Shown piece by piece: positions 35,449 to 45,300 of a DNA stretch of 64,000 nucleotides (its first letter is position 1; each line of letters starts with the position of its first letter). The DNA is from Hirschia litorea. Lineage in GTDB: Bacteria; Pseudomonadota; Alphaproteobacteria; Caulobacterales; Hyphomonadaceae. The stretch is from contig NZ_JBHTBR010000005.1 in the NCBI RefSeq assembly GCF_042665075.1, positions 1,116,001-1,180,000 of the forward strand, given 5' to 3'. A program made the position numbers and the translations under genes. The notes under the pieces were generated by a model. The model saw only the letters and a list, made by a program, of their open reading frames with translations. It did not search any database and was not told the DNA's origin.

Positions 35449-36906
35449 TTATGCATCATAACTGAAATAAACAGCGCGTTTTTGAAGGTAGTTTTCGATA
35501 CCGTGAACACCATCTTCGCCGCCGATTCCGCTGCGCTTGTGGCCTGAGTGATAGCCTTGAATATAACCGACAATTTGTTTGTTTACGAAGACTGTTCCAA
35601 CTTCCAAATCATTGATTGCATGCATGATTTTGTTGATGTCTTTTGTGAAGATATAGCAAGATAGAGCCTCTTCACGGTCGTTGGTAATTGCGACAGCTTC
35701 TTCGTAATTCTTGATGCGAATGATAGGGAGAACAGGACCAAAAATTTCTTCTTTGGCAACTGGCATATCCGGCGTGACATTGGTTAGGACGGTCGGGGCG
35801 TACCAATGTCCTTTCTCATATTGTGGCCCATCTGGACGTTTGCCGCCTATTTCTAGCTTGGCACCCATTGCGATACTTTGTTGAACCATTTCGTTTACAC
35901 GGGATATTCCAACGCCAGTAACGCTAGGGCCCATGTTGAAATCACCCATAGGATCGCCAGTGGTGAGCTTTGCAACACGCTCCAACACCATTTGGGTAAA
36001 TGTATCTGCGATTTCTTCTTCGACGAGGATCATTTCATTGCAAATGCAGACCTGACCACAATTTGCGTATCTGGAAATGACGGCTGCATCGGCGGCTTTT
36101 TCAAGGTCGGCATCCTTCAGCACAGTGAATGATGCCTTTCCGCCTAGCTCCAGCACAAGGCCTGTTACATTGTCTGCTGCCGACTTGTATATAGCCTGTC
36201 CAGCGCGTGTTGACCCTGTGAGAGAGATGAGTCTTGTGATTGGGCTTGTGACGAGGTGAGAGCTGACGTCGATACCTTTTCCGCTGACCAAATTGATCAC
36301 ACCTTTGGGAATATTTGCAGCTTCGACAACTTTGCAAAATTCAGATGCGGTGACAGGAGTTGCTTCGTGAGCTTTGAGGATAATCGTATTTCCCGTGACC
36401 AATGCTGGCCCCACTTTGCGCCCAATTAAGGCGAGGGGATAATTATATGCGCACATTCCGATTGTGACGCCATAGGGAACTTTTTGAATCCATAATTGCT
36501 CATTTGGATTATCAGACGGGAAAATCTGTCCTTCAATGCGGCGGGCAGCTTCGGCTGAATAGGTTAGATAATTGAGCGTATCGTCAAATTCACCATAAGC
36601 TTCAGGAAGCGTTTTTCCCTGCTCTTGAACAAGGAGTTTGGCAAAGAGGTCACGCTTTGGCTTTAAGCCTTCAACGATAGCCATTATATAGCGGGCGCGT
36701 TGAATAGCGGGGAGGGCTTGCCATCCTTTTTGAGCAGCGAGCGAGGATTGAAGAGCGCGTTCTGCATCTTCGATTGTGCAATCGGGAACCGTCGCCCAGA
36801 TTTGTTCATTTGCGGGGTTTTCCACATCGAAGGTTGCGCCATTGGAGGCGTTCACCCACGCTCCATCAATATAGCACGGATAATGCTGAATGTTGGTCTC
36901 TGTCAT
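35449..36906 (-). CDS. Aldehyde dehydrogenase 2 (AldA-like)
   Basis: This 485-residue aldehyde dehydrogenase has Cys287 (NCGQVCICNE) and Glu253 (VLELGGKAS), ending in YHSGHKRSGIGGEDGVHG. It belongs to the same lactaldehyde-dehydrogenase-like group as the AHG enzyme at 20174, but differs at the WNFP position (AYNYPL here), so another aldehyde is likely. GGAGGAAACC gives a strong start. It is the last gene of a five-gene minus operon with two CoA-transferases and a hydratase. It could oxidise an aldehyde released by that pathway or a lactaldehyde-type fragment; the sequence does not decide. Confidence 0.85.
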   Translation of the reverse strand: MTETNIQHYPCYIDGAWVNASNGATFDVENPANEQIWATVPDCTIEDAERALQSSLAAQKGWQALPAIQRARYIMAIVEGLKPKRDLFAKLLVQEQGKTLPEAYGEFDDTLNYLTYSAEAARRIEGQIFPSDNPNEQLWIQKVPYGVTIGMCAYNYPLALIGRKVGPALVTGNTIILKAHEATPVTASEFCKVVEAANIPKGVINLVSGKGIDVSSHLVTSPITRLISLTGSTRAGQAIYKSAADNVTGLVLELGGKASFTVLKDADLEKAADAAVISRYANCGQVCICNEMILVEEEIADTFTQMVLERVAKLTTGDPMGDFNMGPSVTGVGISRVNEMVQQSIAMGAKLEIGGKRPDGPQYEKGHWYAPTVLTNVTPDMPVAKEEIFGPVLPIIRIKNYEEAVAITNDREEALSCYIFTKDINKIMHAINDLEVGTVFVNKQIVGYIQGYHSGHKRSGIGGEDGVHGIENYLQKRAVYFSYDA

Positions 36907-36953
36907 GGTTTCCTCCGGAATAGTATTTGTTATTGCTATGTGTAAGGGGGGCG

Positions 36954-37736
36954 TTATTCGCCTTTGAATATGGGCGAGCGCTTTTCAACAAAGGCTAAAA
37001 AGCCCTCTTTTGCGTCATGTGAATCGTAAAGTGGGGCGCAGAGTTCTTTTTCCAGATGTAGGCCGGCTGTAAGACTAAGTTCACTGCCTTGACGCACAGC
37101 TCTTTTTGTTGCTGCAACGGCCAAAGCGGGGCCGTTCGCAATAGTTTGCGCAAATTCAAAGCACGCTTTCTCAAGCTGATCAGTGTCCGTAAGGCGATTT
37201 ATAATGCCCCATTGCGTGGCTTGGTCTGCATTGAAGGCATCACCCGTGGAGAGAATTTCAAGTGCACGACTTACACCGACTACACGAACAAGGCGTTGGG
37301 TGCCGCCATTACCGGGGATAAGGCCAAGTTTGATTTCGGGTAAACCAAGCTTGTAACTACCTTTTGCAGCAAAGCGAATATCGCATGCCAAGGCGATTTC
37401 TAATCCACCACCCAGTGCATGGCCTTCGATTTGTGCGATAAAGATTTTACCGCTGGCTTCCATGGCTTGTGTCGTTGCATTTGCTTGGTCCACCATCAAT
37501 TGGTTGCTGGCAGTATCATTACTTTGAAACTCTTTTATATCGGCACCTGCACAAAAGAATTTAGGTGAGGATGAGTTGATAATAACTGCGCCAACATCTT
37601 TGGCAGCGTCAGCTTTTTGAACAGCTTCTCGAAAGCATGTCATAAATTCCAGATTGTAGGCATTCGCTGGAGGGCGATTAAACGTTAAATACGCAACGCG
37701 CTTTTTGACGGAATAAGACACAAGATCTGAGGGCAT
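36954..37736 (-). CDS. Enoyl-CoA hydratase/isomerase family protein
   Basis: This 260-residue crotonase-fold enzyme has oxyanion-hole segments FFCAGADIKEF and GHALGGGLEIALACD, and both catalytic glutamates of hydratases, Glu113 and Glu134 (GLPEIKLGLIPG). It would add water to a 2-enoyl-CoA or a related acyl-CoA. It lies 18 bases after a class III CoA-transferase gene and 47 before the aldehyde dehydrogenase, with RBS AAAGGAAG. In this operon the acyl-CoA should be made by the transferases. The true substrate is unknown and need not be a fatty acid. Confidence 0.88.
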   Translation of the reverse strand: MPSDLVSYSVKKRVAYLTFNRPPANAYNLEFMTCFREAVQKADAAKDVGAVIINSSSPKFFCAGADIKEFQSNDTASNQLMVDQANATTQAMEASGKIFIAQIEGHALGGGLEIALACDIRFAAKGSYKLGLPEIKLGLIPGNGGTQRLVRVVGVSRALEILSTGDAFNADQATQWGIINRLTDTDQLEKACFEFAQTIANGPALAVAATKRAVRQGSELSLTAGLHLEKELCAPLYDSHDAKEGFLAFVEKRSPIFKGE

Positions 37737-37754
37737 AATGTCTTCCTTTGGTGA

Positions 37755-38882
37755 TTAGCTAAATTGAGCGCGGATGGTTTGAGAATCTTGCCCTATTTTA
37801 GGGGCTGCCAGGTCAGATTTTAGCACTTGATCGTCAAACCTGATGGGGCATCGGGTCGTCACATAATTTTCACCCGACGCATTTGATACAGTTTGCAGCA
37901 TATCTAAGACTTTGAAACCTTCATGCGCGATGAGTTGTTGCCAATTTAAAACTTCTGCGCACCAAATGTCAGCAGGCTCTAAAATGGAGAGCCAGTGCTG
38001 AGATGTGTGGTTGAGTAGATGGTTAGCAATGATGGATTTTATTTCATCTCGTCGCGCAAACCATTGCTTTGAATCGGTAAATTCAAGAAGCGGTTCACAT
38101 CCGAGTAATTCACCCAATTTAGGAATAGCCCCCATGGCTAGGGCTATATAACCGTCTTTTGTTTTGTAGAGGCCGTATGGGGCGCCGACCAAAGCGTGCG
38201 CTGCATTTACAGTCCCGCGATCAATGGGTTCTCCATCTTGGAAGAACAGGGTGAGTGGCTCAAATTGAAAATCTAACACGGCTTCCAGCATGCTAATTTC
38301 AACATGCGCTCCATCTTCCCCAATCAAAGCAGCCAATATGCCCTGAGTAAGCTGAGCGCCCGCAATATTATCGGCGATTGCCAACCCCATAGGAAGGGGA
38401 CCATCGCTATTTTGACCGCTTAATCCAGCTAGCCCAGAAACGGCCTGTAGTAATAAATCTTGTCCAGGTTTATCCCGCCATGGGCCTTGCGTACCATATC
38501 CGCTAATTTCAGCATAAATGATATTGGAGTTCAGAGCTTTGGCATGCGTGTATCCAAGGCCGAGACGATCCATAACGCTAGGTCGAAAATTGTGCACGAG
38601 AATATCGGCTTTTTCGATGATAGCGCGAATGAGGGTCAAATCATTTTCATTTTTTAAATCGGCCGCAAGGCTTTCCTTGCCGCGATTGATGGCTTGGAAG
38701 AATGCGGAGTCATTGCCGATATTAAGCTGCGGTGCGTACAGGCTGCGGGTAATGTCACCATGTTCAAAATGTTCGACTTTTATAATTCGTGCGCCCAAAT
38801 CATGCAGTCGCAATGTGGCAGAGGGGCCAGATAGGAATTGGGTGAAATCAATGACAAGGAGTCCTTCGAGGGGTTTGCTCAT
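37755..38882 (-). CDS. Class III CoA-transferase 1 (CaiB/Frc-like)
   Basis: This 375-residue family III CoA-transferase begins LEGLLVIDFTQFLSGPSAT. The nucleophilic aspartate is Asp142 in DKPGQDLLLQ, and HNFRPSVMDRLGLGY is also present. The family moves CoA between carboxylic acids through an aspartyl-CoA intermediate. It overlaps the upstream transferase gene by ATGA. The two proteins share layout but differ in detail, so they may form a heteromer or act on donor/acceptor pairs in sequence. The acid is not identifiable. Confidence 0.88.
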   Translation of the reverse strand: MSKPLEGLLVIDFTQFLSGPSATLRLHDLGARIIKVEHFEHGDITRSLYAPQLNIGNDSAFFQAINRGKESLAADLKNENDLTLIRAIIEKADILVHNFRPSVMDRLGLGYTHAKALNSNIIYAEISGYGTQGPWRDKPGQDLLLQAVSGLAGLSGQNSDGPLPMGLAIADNIAGAQLTQGILAALIGEDGAHVEISMLEAVLDFQFEPLTLFFQDGEPIDRGTVNAAHALVGAPYGLYKTKDGYIALAMGAIPKLGELLGCEPLLEFTDSKQWFARRDEIKSIIANHLLNHTSQHWLSILEPADIWCAEVLNWQQLIAHEGFKVLDMLQTVSNASGENYVTTRCPIRFDDQVLKSDLAAPKIGQDSQTIRAQFS

Positions 38883-40024
38883 AGGCCCAGCTCCTTGAAT
38901 AGATAAGGGTTTGCATTGCCAATCGGTGGCGAAGCTTTGGTGGATTTAAGAACATTTCCATTAATGCGGATGGGGCAGCGTGTTGTTTTGACAGAAACGC
39001 CATTTGGACGACTAACGGTTTGCTCCATGTCCAGCACTTTATAGGCTTCTTCTCGGGTAAGCTGGTCGTAATTTAGAACGGGAGAGCACCAATAGTCTTG
39101 TGCTTCCAAGCGTTCAATCCAATGGGCTGTGGTGTTGGTTTTAAAGTGGTTCGCTAGTTTTGCTTTTATGGTGTCTCGATGCTCAAACTGCGCCTTTGCG
39201 TCGGCGTATTCATCTAGCCCATCGCATCCAATTGCATTGGTTAGCTTTTGTAGCTTGCCCATTGAGGTCGCAATGTAGCTATCTTGGGTTTCGTATATGC
39301 CATAGGGCGCACCCAAATAGGGATGTGCATTTGCAATCTGGCCGCGTTCTGGCAGTGCATTATCGTGGTTGAGGAAGGTTGTAAGTCCTTCAAATTGGAA
39401 GTCGACAATAGATTCCAATAGGCTGACATTTACCTTGCTACCAACACCTTGGCGCTTCTTTTTTACCAATGCCGCTAATAGGCCTTGTGCCAAATGAGTT
39501 CCGCAAATCATATCGGCTACGGCAATTCCAAATGGAGTAGGAGGTTTATCACCATTACCTGTGACCCATGTGAGGCCAGATAAGGATTGGGCGAGCAAAT
39601 CCTGACCGGGTTTATCTTTCCATGGCCCTTTAGAGCCGTAACCGCTGACTTCACCGTATACAATTGTCGGGTTGATAGCTTTGACGCTCTCATAGTCGAG
39701 GCCGAGACGTTCCATAATTCCCGGTCTGAAATTGTGCGTAATAACATCCGCTTTCGTGATGAGTTTTTTTACCTGCTCAACATCATCAGCGTCTTTGAGA
39801 TTGGCAGCAAAGCTCTCTTTGTTACGGTTGATGGTGTGGAATAGAACACTATCACCATCCGCCCATAGGTTTTTGGTTGCAAGTTGACGACAAGCGTCAC
39901 CGCCATTGGGACGCTCAACCTTAATGACACGCGCACCCAAATCAGCAAGGCGAAGCCCCGCATAGGGGCCTGCCAAATATTGGCTGAATTCAAGAACAGT
40001 TATACCGTCTAATGGTAGAGTCAT
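38879..40024 (-). CDS. Class III CoA-transferase 2 (CaiB/Frc-like)
   Basis: This is a 381-residue paralog of the preceding transferase, with LDGITVLEFSQYLAGPYAG, HNFRPGIMERLGLDY and Asp142 in DKPGQDLLAQ. The active aspartate is intact in both copies, so neither looks like a dead subunit. Both ends overlap neighbours by ATGA (the solute-binding-like gene upstream, transferase 1 downstream), implying near-equal translation of the three. Tandem pairs of this family can form heteromeric enzymes, an idea rather than a deduction here. Confidence 0.88.
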   Translation of the reverse strand: MTLPLDGITVLEFSQYLAGPYAGLRLADLGARVIKVERPNGGDACRQLATKNLWADGDSVLFHTINRNKESFAANLKDADDVEQVKKLITKADVITHNFRPGIMERLGLDYESVKAINPTIVYGEVSGYGSKGPWKDKPGQDLLAQSLSGLTWVTGNGDKPPTPFGIAVADMICGTHLAQGLLAALVKKKRQGVGSKVNVSLLESIVDFQFEGLTTFLNHDNALPERGQIANAHPYLGAPYGIYETQDSYIATSMGKLQKLTNAIGCDGLDEYADAKAQFEHRDTIKAKLANHFKTNTTAHWIERLEAQDYWCSPVLNYDQLTREEAYKVLDMEQTVSRPNGVSVKTTRCPIRINGNVLKSTKASPPIGNANPYLFKELGL

Positions 40025-41169
40025 AGAGTTACGCTTTTTGATTTTACATAGGTCTCGTTGAGTTTTGAAAGAAGTTTGATTTCGTCGCCGCCATTCATTA
40101 GGTATTCGCGGATGGGTGCGCCTGAATTATCCTGAAAGTACATGTGGCCATGGTAACGCGGACGCAGGAAAGCGCGGTCGAGTGTTGGAAGGGTGTCGTT
40201 AAAATAGTTATCTGTCGCGAGGTTCCCAGCTTCCGCTTCCCATGCTGCACGGTGACCGGGCTGACCTCCAAACTCGATGAAGAAGCCTTTTTGCATGTTT
40301 GGGTTTCCGACATATTCGGCATATTTTGCCGCTATGTCTTTGTGTTTAGAGCTTGCGGAAATTGCAAGGCCCGTTCCGCCCAATGTTGTTCTCAGACGAT
40401 CCGTACCTTCCAAGCGAACGGTGTCGGCAAACTTTAGCAATTTGCGCGCATAATTTGGCTTGGCGTAATTTGAATAGCCGTAAGCGAATGGGCAATACGC
40501 AAACGTGTCTGTTTGCGTCATAGCTTCGTATACTTGAATAGGGTTCCAATCAAAACAATTGCGATCCAGATAGCTGGACAGTTCACGTAGCATTTGGAGG
40601 GACTTTATACCGATGTCTTGGCTGACAATATGTGTATCTTGCTGGCAGGGGTCTTCACCCATTGTTGAGCACAGCATGTAGAAATTCATCAATGTGTCTT
40701 GTGGAATGGATGGAACAGCAACTTTGCCTTGCTTCGCGAGGCTAAGAAGCTCGTCCCATGTTTGCGGCATTTCCACTCCGGCAGCCTGTAACAAATCCAT
40801 GCGTGCCGATGCTACGGGTGTGGCTGCATCAATCGCAAGTGCCCATTGTTGACCATCATAACTGTAACTTTCATGCGAGTGTCCAACAGAGTTTTCGGCC
40901 TGATCTTTTAAAAACTCAGCGGGCAATAGCTTGGTGAGGGAAGAAATTACGCCCGTTTTCGCTGCAAAACCTGCCCAAGGGTGGTCTATGACTAGAAGAT
41001 CATATTTCTCTGCCAGTTTGTCGATAGGTTCATCCGCAAAGGCTTGTAGGGAGCGTTTGCTCCAGCTGATACGTACGCCCGGGTTGAGCTCCTCAAAGCG
41101 TTGTGCTGTCGCGGTCATCGGAACGTATCCGCGTGTGTGGCTCCACGTAATGCCTTTGAGTTCGATCAT
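40021..41169 (-). CDS. Leaderless solute-binding-protein-like protein
   Basis: This 382-residue protein resembles family 1 extracellular solute-binding proteins (RFEELNPGVRISW near the start, then YDLLVIDHPWAG and an SBP-like two-lobe layout). It begins MIELKGITWSHTRG with no signal peptide or lipobox, and no ABC permease or ATPase gene is nearby. It therefore probably stays in the cytoplasm, as a sensor, carrier or enzyme-like subunit. It heads the operon with two CoA-transferases, overlapping the next gene by ATGA. The ribosome site is weak. I looked for an upstream in-frame start encoding a leader in the 41170-41279 gap and saw none. Confidence 0.75.
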   Translation of the reverse strand: MIELKGITWSHTRGYVPMTATAQRFEELNPGVRISWSKRSLQAFADEPIDKLAEKYDLLVIDHPWAGFAAKTGVISSLTKLLPAEFLKDQAENSVGHSHESYSYDGQQWALAIDAATPVASARMDLLQAAGVEMPQTWDELLSLAKQGKVAVPSIPQDTLMNFYMLCSTMGEDPCQQDTHIVSQDIGIKSLQMLRELSSYLDRNCFDWNPIQVYEAMTQTDTFAYCPFAYGYSNYAKPNYARKLLKFADTVRLEGTDRLRTTLGGTGLAISASSKHKDIAAKYAEYVGNPNMQKGFFIEFGGQPGHRAAWEAEAGNLATDNYFNDTLPTLDRAFLRPRYHGHMYFQDNSGAPIREYLMNGGDEIKLLSKLNETYVKSKSVTL

Positions 41170-41229
41170 GTGCTGGCTCGCTATTGGTTGTTATTTATAT
41201 ATGAATGTCGTATTCACTTATAAACACTA

Positions 41230-41246
41230 TTGTTAATTGTAAACAA
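41230..41246. promoter_or_regulatory. TTGTAAACAA operator with extra half site, SBP-like / IclR gap
   Basis: TTGTTAATTGTAAACAA contains TTGTAAACAA at 41237-41246 plus a TTGTTAA arm. It sits in the 110-base divergent gap, 61 bases from the minus operon start and 33 from the IclR start. The layout matches the GH50-2 site. Confidence 0.6.
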
Positions 41247-41279
41247 TGATGTAAGTCAATTGCTTTTTATGGAGTGATT

Positions 41280-42044
41280 ATGAGTGACGTAAAAAAATAT
41301 GCGGCTCCAGCATTAGAGAAGGGGTTGGATATCTTGGAATATCTCTCTTCTAAGACGGAACCTCTATCACAAGCGGATATTGCGGCGGGTATTGGTAAGT
41401 CTCCAAACGAAATTTATCGCGTCTTGGTGGGGCTAGAGGCGCGCCGTTATATTGTGCGGAGCGAGATATCAGGAAAATACCGTTTGTCATTGAAGCTGTA
41501 TTCTCTTGCGCATACGCATTCACCCGTGGAACGTTTAAGGGAAGCGGCGGCACTTCCATTGCGGGAACTAGCAGAGGCGGTAGGCCAGTCGTGTCATTTG
41601 AGCCTTCTTTATGAAGGTCGATTGATGGTTGTAAGCCAAATGCGCAGTTCAGAGCCTGTCTCGCTTTCAATTACTGAGGGGACATTGTTTCCGCTTTTAT
41701 CGACGGCATCTGGGCGCGTAATGCTTGCGAATATGTCCAAAGAGATGCGCCAAGATATTATGCAATCTGACGAGGTGTATTCGCAGACTTCGCTAGAGCA
41801 GAGAGAGTTACTGGAAGTCCAATTGCAAAAAATTTTAGAAGATCGCTTCTACATGGGGGTGAGCGAAATAACTGTAGGTGTGACTGATTGCGCAGCCTTT
41901 GTAGGGCAGGTGGAGGGCGGATTGTTTGCTGCTGTTGCTGTATCGGGTCTAACGTCTAGCATATCCACAAAAAGGCGCGAGGTGGATATCACCAGCGCAG
42001 TGCGATTCGCTGCCGACAGCATCAGCACGCGCATGGGGTTGTAG
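41280..42044 (+). CDS. IclR-family regulator
   Basis: This 254-residue IclR-type protein has an N-terminal winged helix (ALEKGLDILEYL, then LSQADIAAGIGKSPNEIYRVLVGLE, about 12-75) and a C-terminal effector domain (about 90-250). The ATG at 41280 is preferred, five bases after GGAG, over a GTG at 41274. It diverges from the CoA-transferase operon and probably controls it, with an aromatic or small organic acid as the usual class of ligand. It might also act on the receptor gene downstream. Confidence 0.87.
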   Translation: MSDVKKYAAPALEKGLDILEYLSSKTEPLSQADIAAGIGKSPNEIYRVLVGLEARRYIVRSEISGKYRLSLKLYSLAHTHSPVERLREAAALPLRELAEAVGQSCHLSLLYEGRLMVVSQMRSSEPVSLSITEGTLFPLLSTASGRVMLANMSKEMRQDIMQSDEVYSQTSLEQRELLEVQLQKILEDRFYMGVSEITVGVTDCAAFVGQVEGGLFAAVAVSGLTSSISTKRREVDITSAVRFAADSISTRMGL

Positions 42045-42073
42045 AGTTTTAGCGTAATGAGCTGTGTCATATT

Positions 42074-42098
42074 TGCATGCATTGATTGCATATATGCA
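42074..42098. promoter_or_regulatory. TGCA palindrome pair before large TonB receptor
   Basis: TGCATGCA at 42074-42081 and the perfect TGCATATATGCA at 42087-42098 lie between the IclR stop and the receptor's TTGTNNACAA site. They could be a binding site for another regulator; no partner site was found. Confidence 0.3.
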
Positions 42099-42135
42099 TA
42101 AAATGAGGTGCGCCACTATCATTGTATATAGAAGA

Positions 42136-42145
42136 TTGTTGACAA
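42136..42145. promoter_or_regulatory. TTGTTGACAA operator before large TonB receptor
   Basis: Perfect match to TTGTNNACAA, 157 bases before the receptor start, with an embedded TTGACA. An ATTGTATA half site lies 15 bases upstream (42121). The 42146-42301 leader holds no gene. Confidence 0.55.
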
Positions 42146-42301
42146 TTTGGATATTTCCTTGAAAGTAGCGTTTCGACTTGATTGCGAAAGACAATAAAAT
42201 AGTCGCGTCGAGTTAGGGAGAGGTAGTCGTAATTTTCGCCTAAGAGATAAAATCAAGGCGATTTCACGGCTAGGGAAGACAATACACTGGGAGGAATTAA
42301 A

Positions 42302-45300
42302 TTGAATAGGTTTTCAAAAAGACTGCTGTTTTCGGCTGCGTCGGTTTTGGCGGTAGCATCTGCAGGTGCTGGTGCGTCATACGCACAAGAAGCTGAAGGC
42401 GCGCAGGAAGATACAAAAACGCTTGATACAATTGTCGTGACAGGTATTCGCGCAAGTATTAGTAAGTCTGTATTAGATAAGCGCGAAGCAAGTAAGATTG
42501 TTGATACAATCAATGCTGAAGACATCGGTAAATCAACAGACCAAAATATTGCTGAAGCGTTGAACCGTGTATCTGGTATCAGTATTTCAACAGTTGATGG
42601 TGAAGGGTCTCAAGTTTCTATTCGTGGTGCTAGCCCGAACCAAACAATTGTGACATTGAACGGCGCTGCTCTTGGTTCTACAGAGTTTGGACAGGCTGTT
42701 GATCTATCTAGCTATTCTGCTGATGTCTTAGCAAAGGTAGAAGTCATTAAGACTCCCGCTGCTGATGACGAAGAGGGGTCGTTGGGTGGTCTTGTGAATC
42801 TGATCACAAGAAAGCCACTTGATATTGAAGACAATATCCGTTCGTTTGGTGTTCAGGGGCGTTACAGTGAACAGCCGAATGTGGTTGATCGTAAATTGAA
42901 CGGTACGCTTTCACAAAAGTTCTTCAATGACCGTTTTGGTGTTTTGGTTTCTGTTGTTGATGAAACAAGTGCTTTGCGTCGTGACTATGTTGAGCACCGT
43001 GACTACAACACCTTCCGCTCATTTAATGCTGAAGACCAAAATGGAAATGTTTACACTTCCGACAGTTATGATGCGAACAACGCTGCCATTTATGGTATTG
43101 CGCCACAATCAAGTGCGTATGGTCTGTTTGAAGGTACACGTGACCGTCAAGCTATCGATTCAGCTTTTCAGTGGCAGATCACAGACAAAACTGATTTAAC
43201 TGTGAACTTGAGCTTTGCAAAGCAAGATATCGATAATATTCAGAATGAGCACACAGTTCGTTCAAATGACCAAGTTCGTTCACCAAACTTTGGTCCGTTC
43301 TCGGCCGTACACCCTACGACTTTGCCTCTTGAGGAAACGAACCAAGTTCCAATATATGCTGACCCTTCCAACTGGCAGATTGTGAACACAGACACACGCA
43401 CCTGGGAGCGGATTTTAAAACGTTTTGATACTGGTGATGTGAACTCTTCTGCAAACCGCTATTCTAACGAAAACTCTACTGCTTCTTTTGAGCTTAACCA
43501 CGAGTTTACAGATAACTTGAGAGTTAAGGCGGGTGCGAGTTACCAAAAAGCTGAACAAATCCCTGAATTGCAGATTTATGCAAATCTTCAGGCTGCACGT
43601 GAATTGCCGGAATCAAACAAATTCTTCGTGCCGACTGAATTGTTGCAGCCGATTGGTTTCGACTGTCGTGGTGGACGTTGTCAACCAGTTACGGGTACGC
43701 ACTTTGTCGATTTGGGTGACGTGATAACCCAACCGTCTGCTGAGCAAATTGCTCAACTTGAAGCTGATGGTGTGACAGGTGTGATCGGTCAACCGATTCT
43801 GACACGCGGTGACGATAACGTTTCACTAACGGGTGTGAACCCTGATGATTTGCTTGCTAAATCTCTAGGGTCTTTGTTTCAAACAAAACGTGAAGTTTTG
43901 GATGAGCAACAGACTGCATTCATCGATATTGATTACGATGTGAATAGGTTTGGTCTAACTTCTATCGAAGTTGGTGGTAAGTACACGAAACGTGAGAAGT
44001 TCGTTGATAACCAAGCGGGCACAGTCACAAACTTGAACTCTGCTGCTACGATTGTGAACCCGATTACAGGTAAGCCCGTGTTGGTTTCCAACGCGTTGGA
44101 CCAAACACCACTGCAGTCATTCGCGCGACGTGTGTCACCTGATGGATTGTTTGATGGTATTGGCCTCGGTGAGAACAACATCGCTGATGGGTTTATGTCA
44201 GTTGATGCAGAAGCATTGTTCAATGCTGTAACAGGTGACCCAGACCTTGCGATTACGATCAATAATGCTGAAACACGTGGAGCTGATTTCGAAAACTTCG
44301 CGGGCTACATCAAAACGAATTTCTCATACTTTGATGAACGTTTAACTGGTAACATTGGTGTTCGCTATGTGAAGACTGAAGTTCAAACTGAAGGTTTCGG
44401 TGGTCTACAGACTTTCAACGAAGCTTTTGGACGTAACCAGCGTATTTGGGACTTGCGTACTATTCGCGGTTTGACAAATACAGCGCTTCCAGCGTGTCCT
44501 GATGCTTGGAACTATCCAGACGGTGAAGTCGCACAAGGTGACATTTACCGTTATAGCCGTATTGATGGTACGGGTGTGGATACAAAAGGTACGGCTACAT
44601 TCTTGGATGATACTCGTATTGCTGATCAGGGTGCGTGTCATGAACCATTGCTTGCGACGGGTGATATTGCTGACGTTCAAGCAGGTGACCGTACAATCCT
44701 GAGACGTCACAACAACACATTCTACACAAACAATGACTTCTATGTGTTTGATGATGATCCATCAAACGGAGAAGGTTTTGTAACGACAGATGCTGCCGGA
44801 TTGTCGCTTACAACACGCGACAACAGGATCAAGTCTTTTCCGACAACAGGACAGCATGAATATGATGTCTGGTTGCCAAGCATGAACTTAAACTTCTTGG
44901 TGACAGACGATATTGTGGCGCGTTTTGCTGCATCTAAATCAATGACACGTCCAAACATCGATTCACTTCGCCCTGGTTTCAGCGTGAGTGAAGCGGGTTG
45001 GGGTGATCCAGCAACACGTTTGAACTCTATCAACTTGTACAACACGCAGTTGAACCCGTTGGAGTCTATCAACATTGATACTTCTTTTGAGTGGTATTTC
45101 CAAAAAGATGCATTGCTATCAATTGGTGTGTTCTACAAAGATATCACGAACCTAGAAGAGTCAGAGCAGCAAAATGTATATCTGACAGATTTGAGGTCAG
45201 CTATTCAGAATGGGGACACAGTTTCTACTGATGGTCTAATTCTGACTGAAGATACAATTACCATTGATAATTGTTATGCTGAAATCTTGGGTGAGTGGCA

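Noticed and set aside
40021..41169. Ordinary ABC transporter binding protein
   Set aside because: No signal peptide or lipobox, no permease or ATPase genes nearby, and coupling to CoA-transferases. Kept as a leaderless homologue.
42233..42264. Inverted repeat TCGCCT/AGGCGA in the leader of the large receptor
   Set aside because: The loop is long and there is no conserved riboswitch feature or T run. It is too weak to call.
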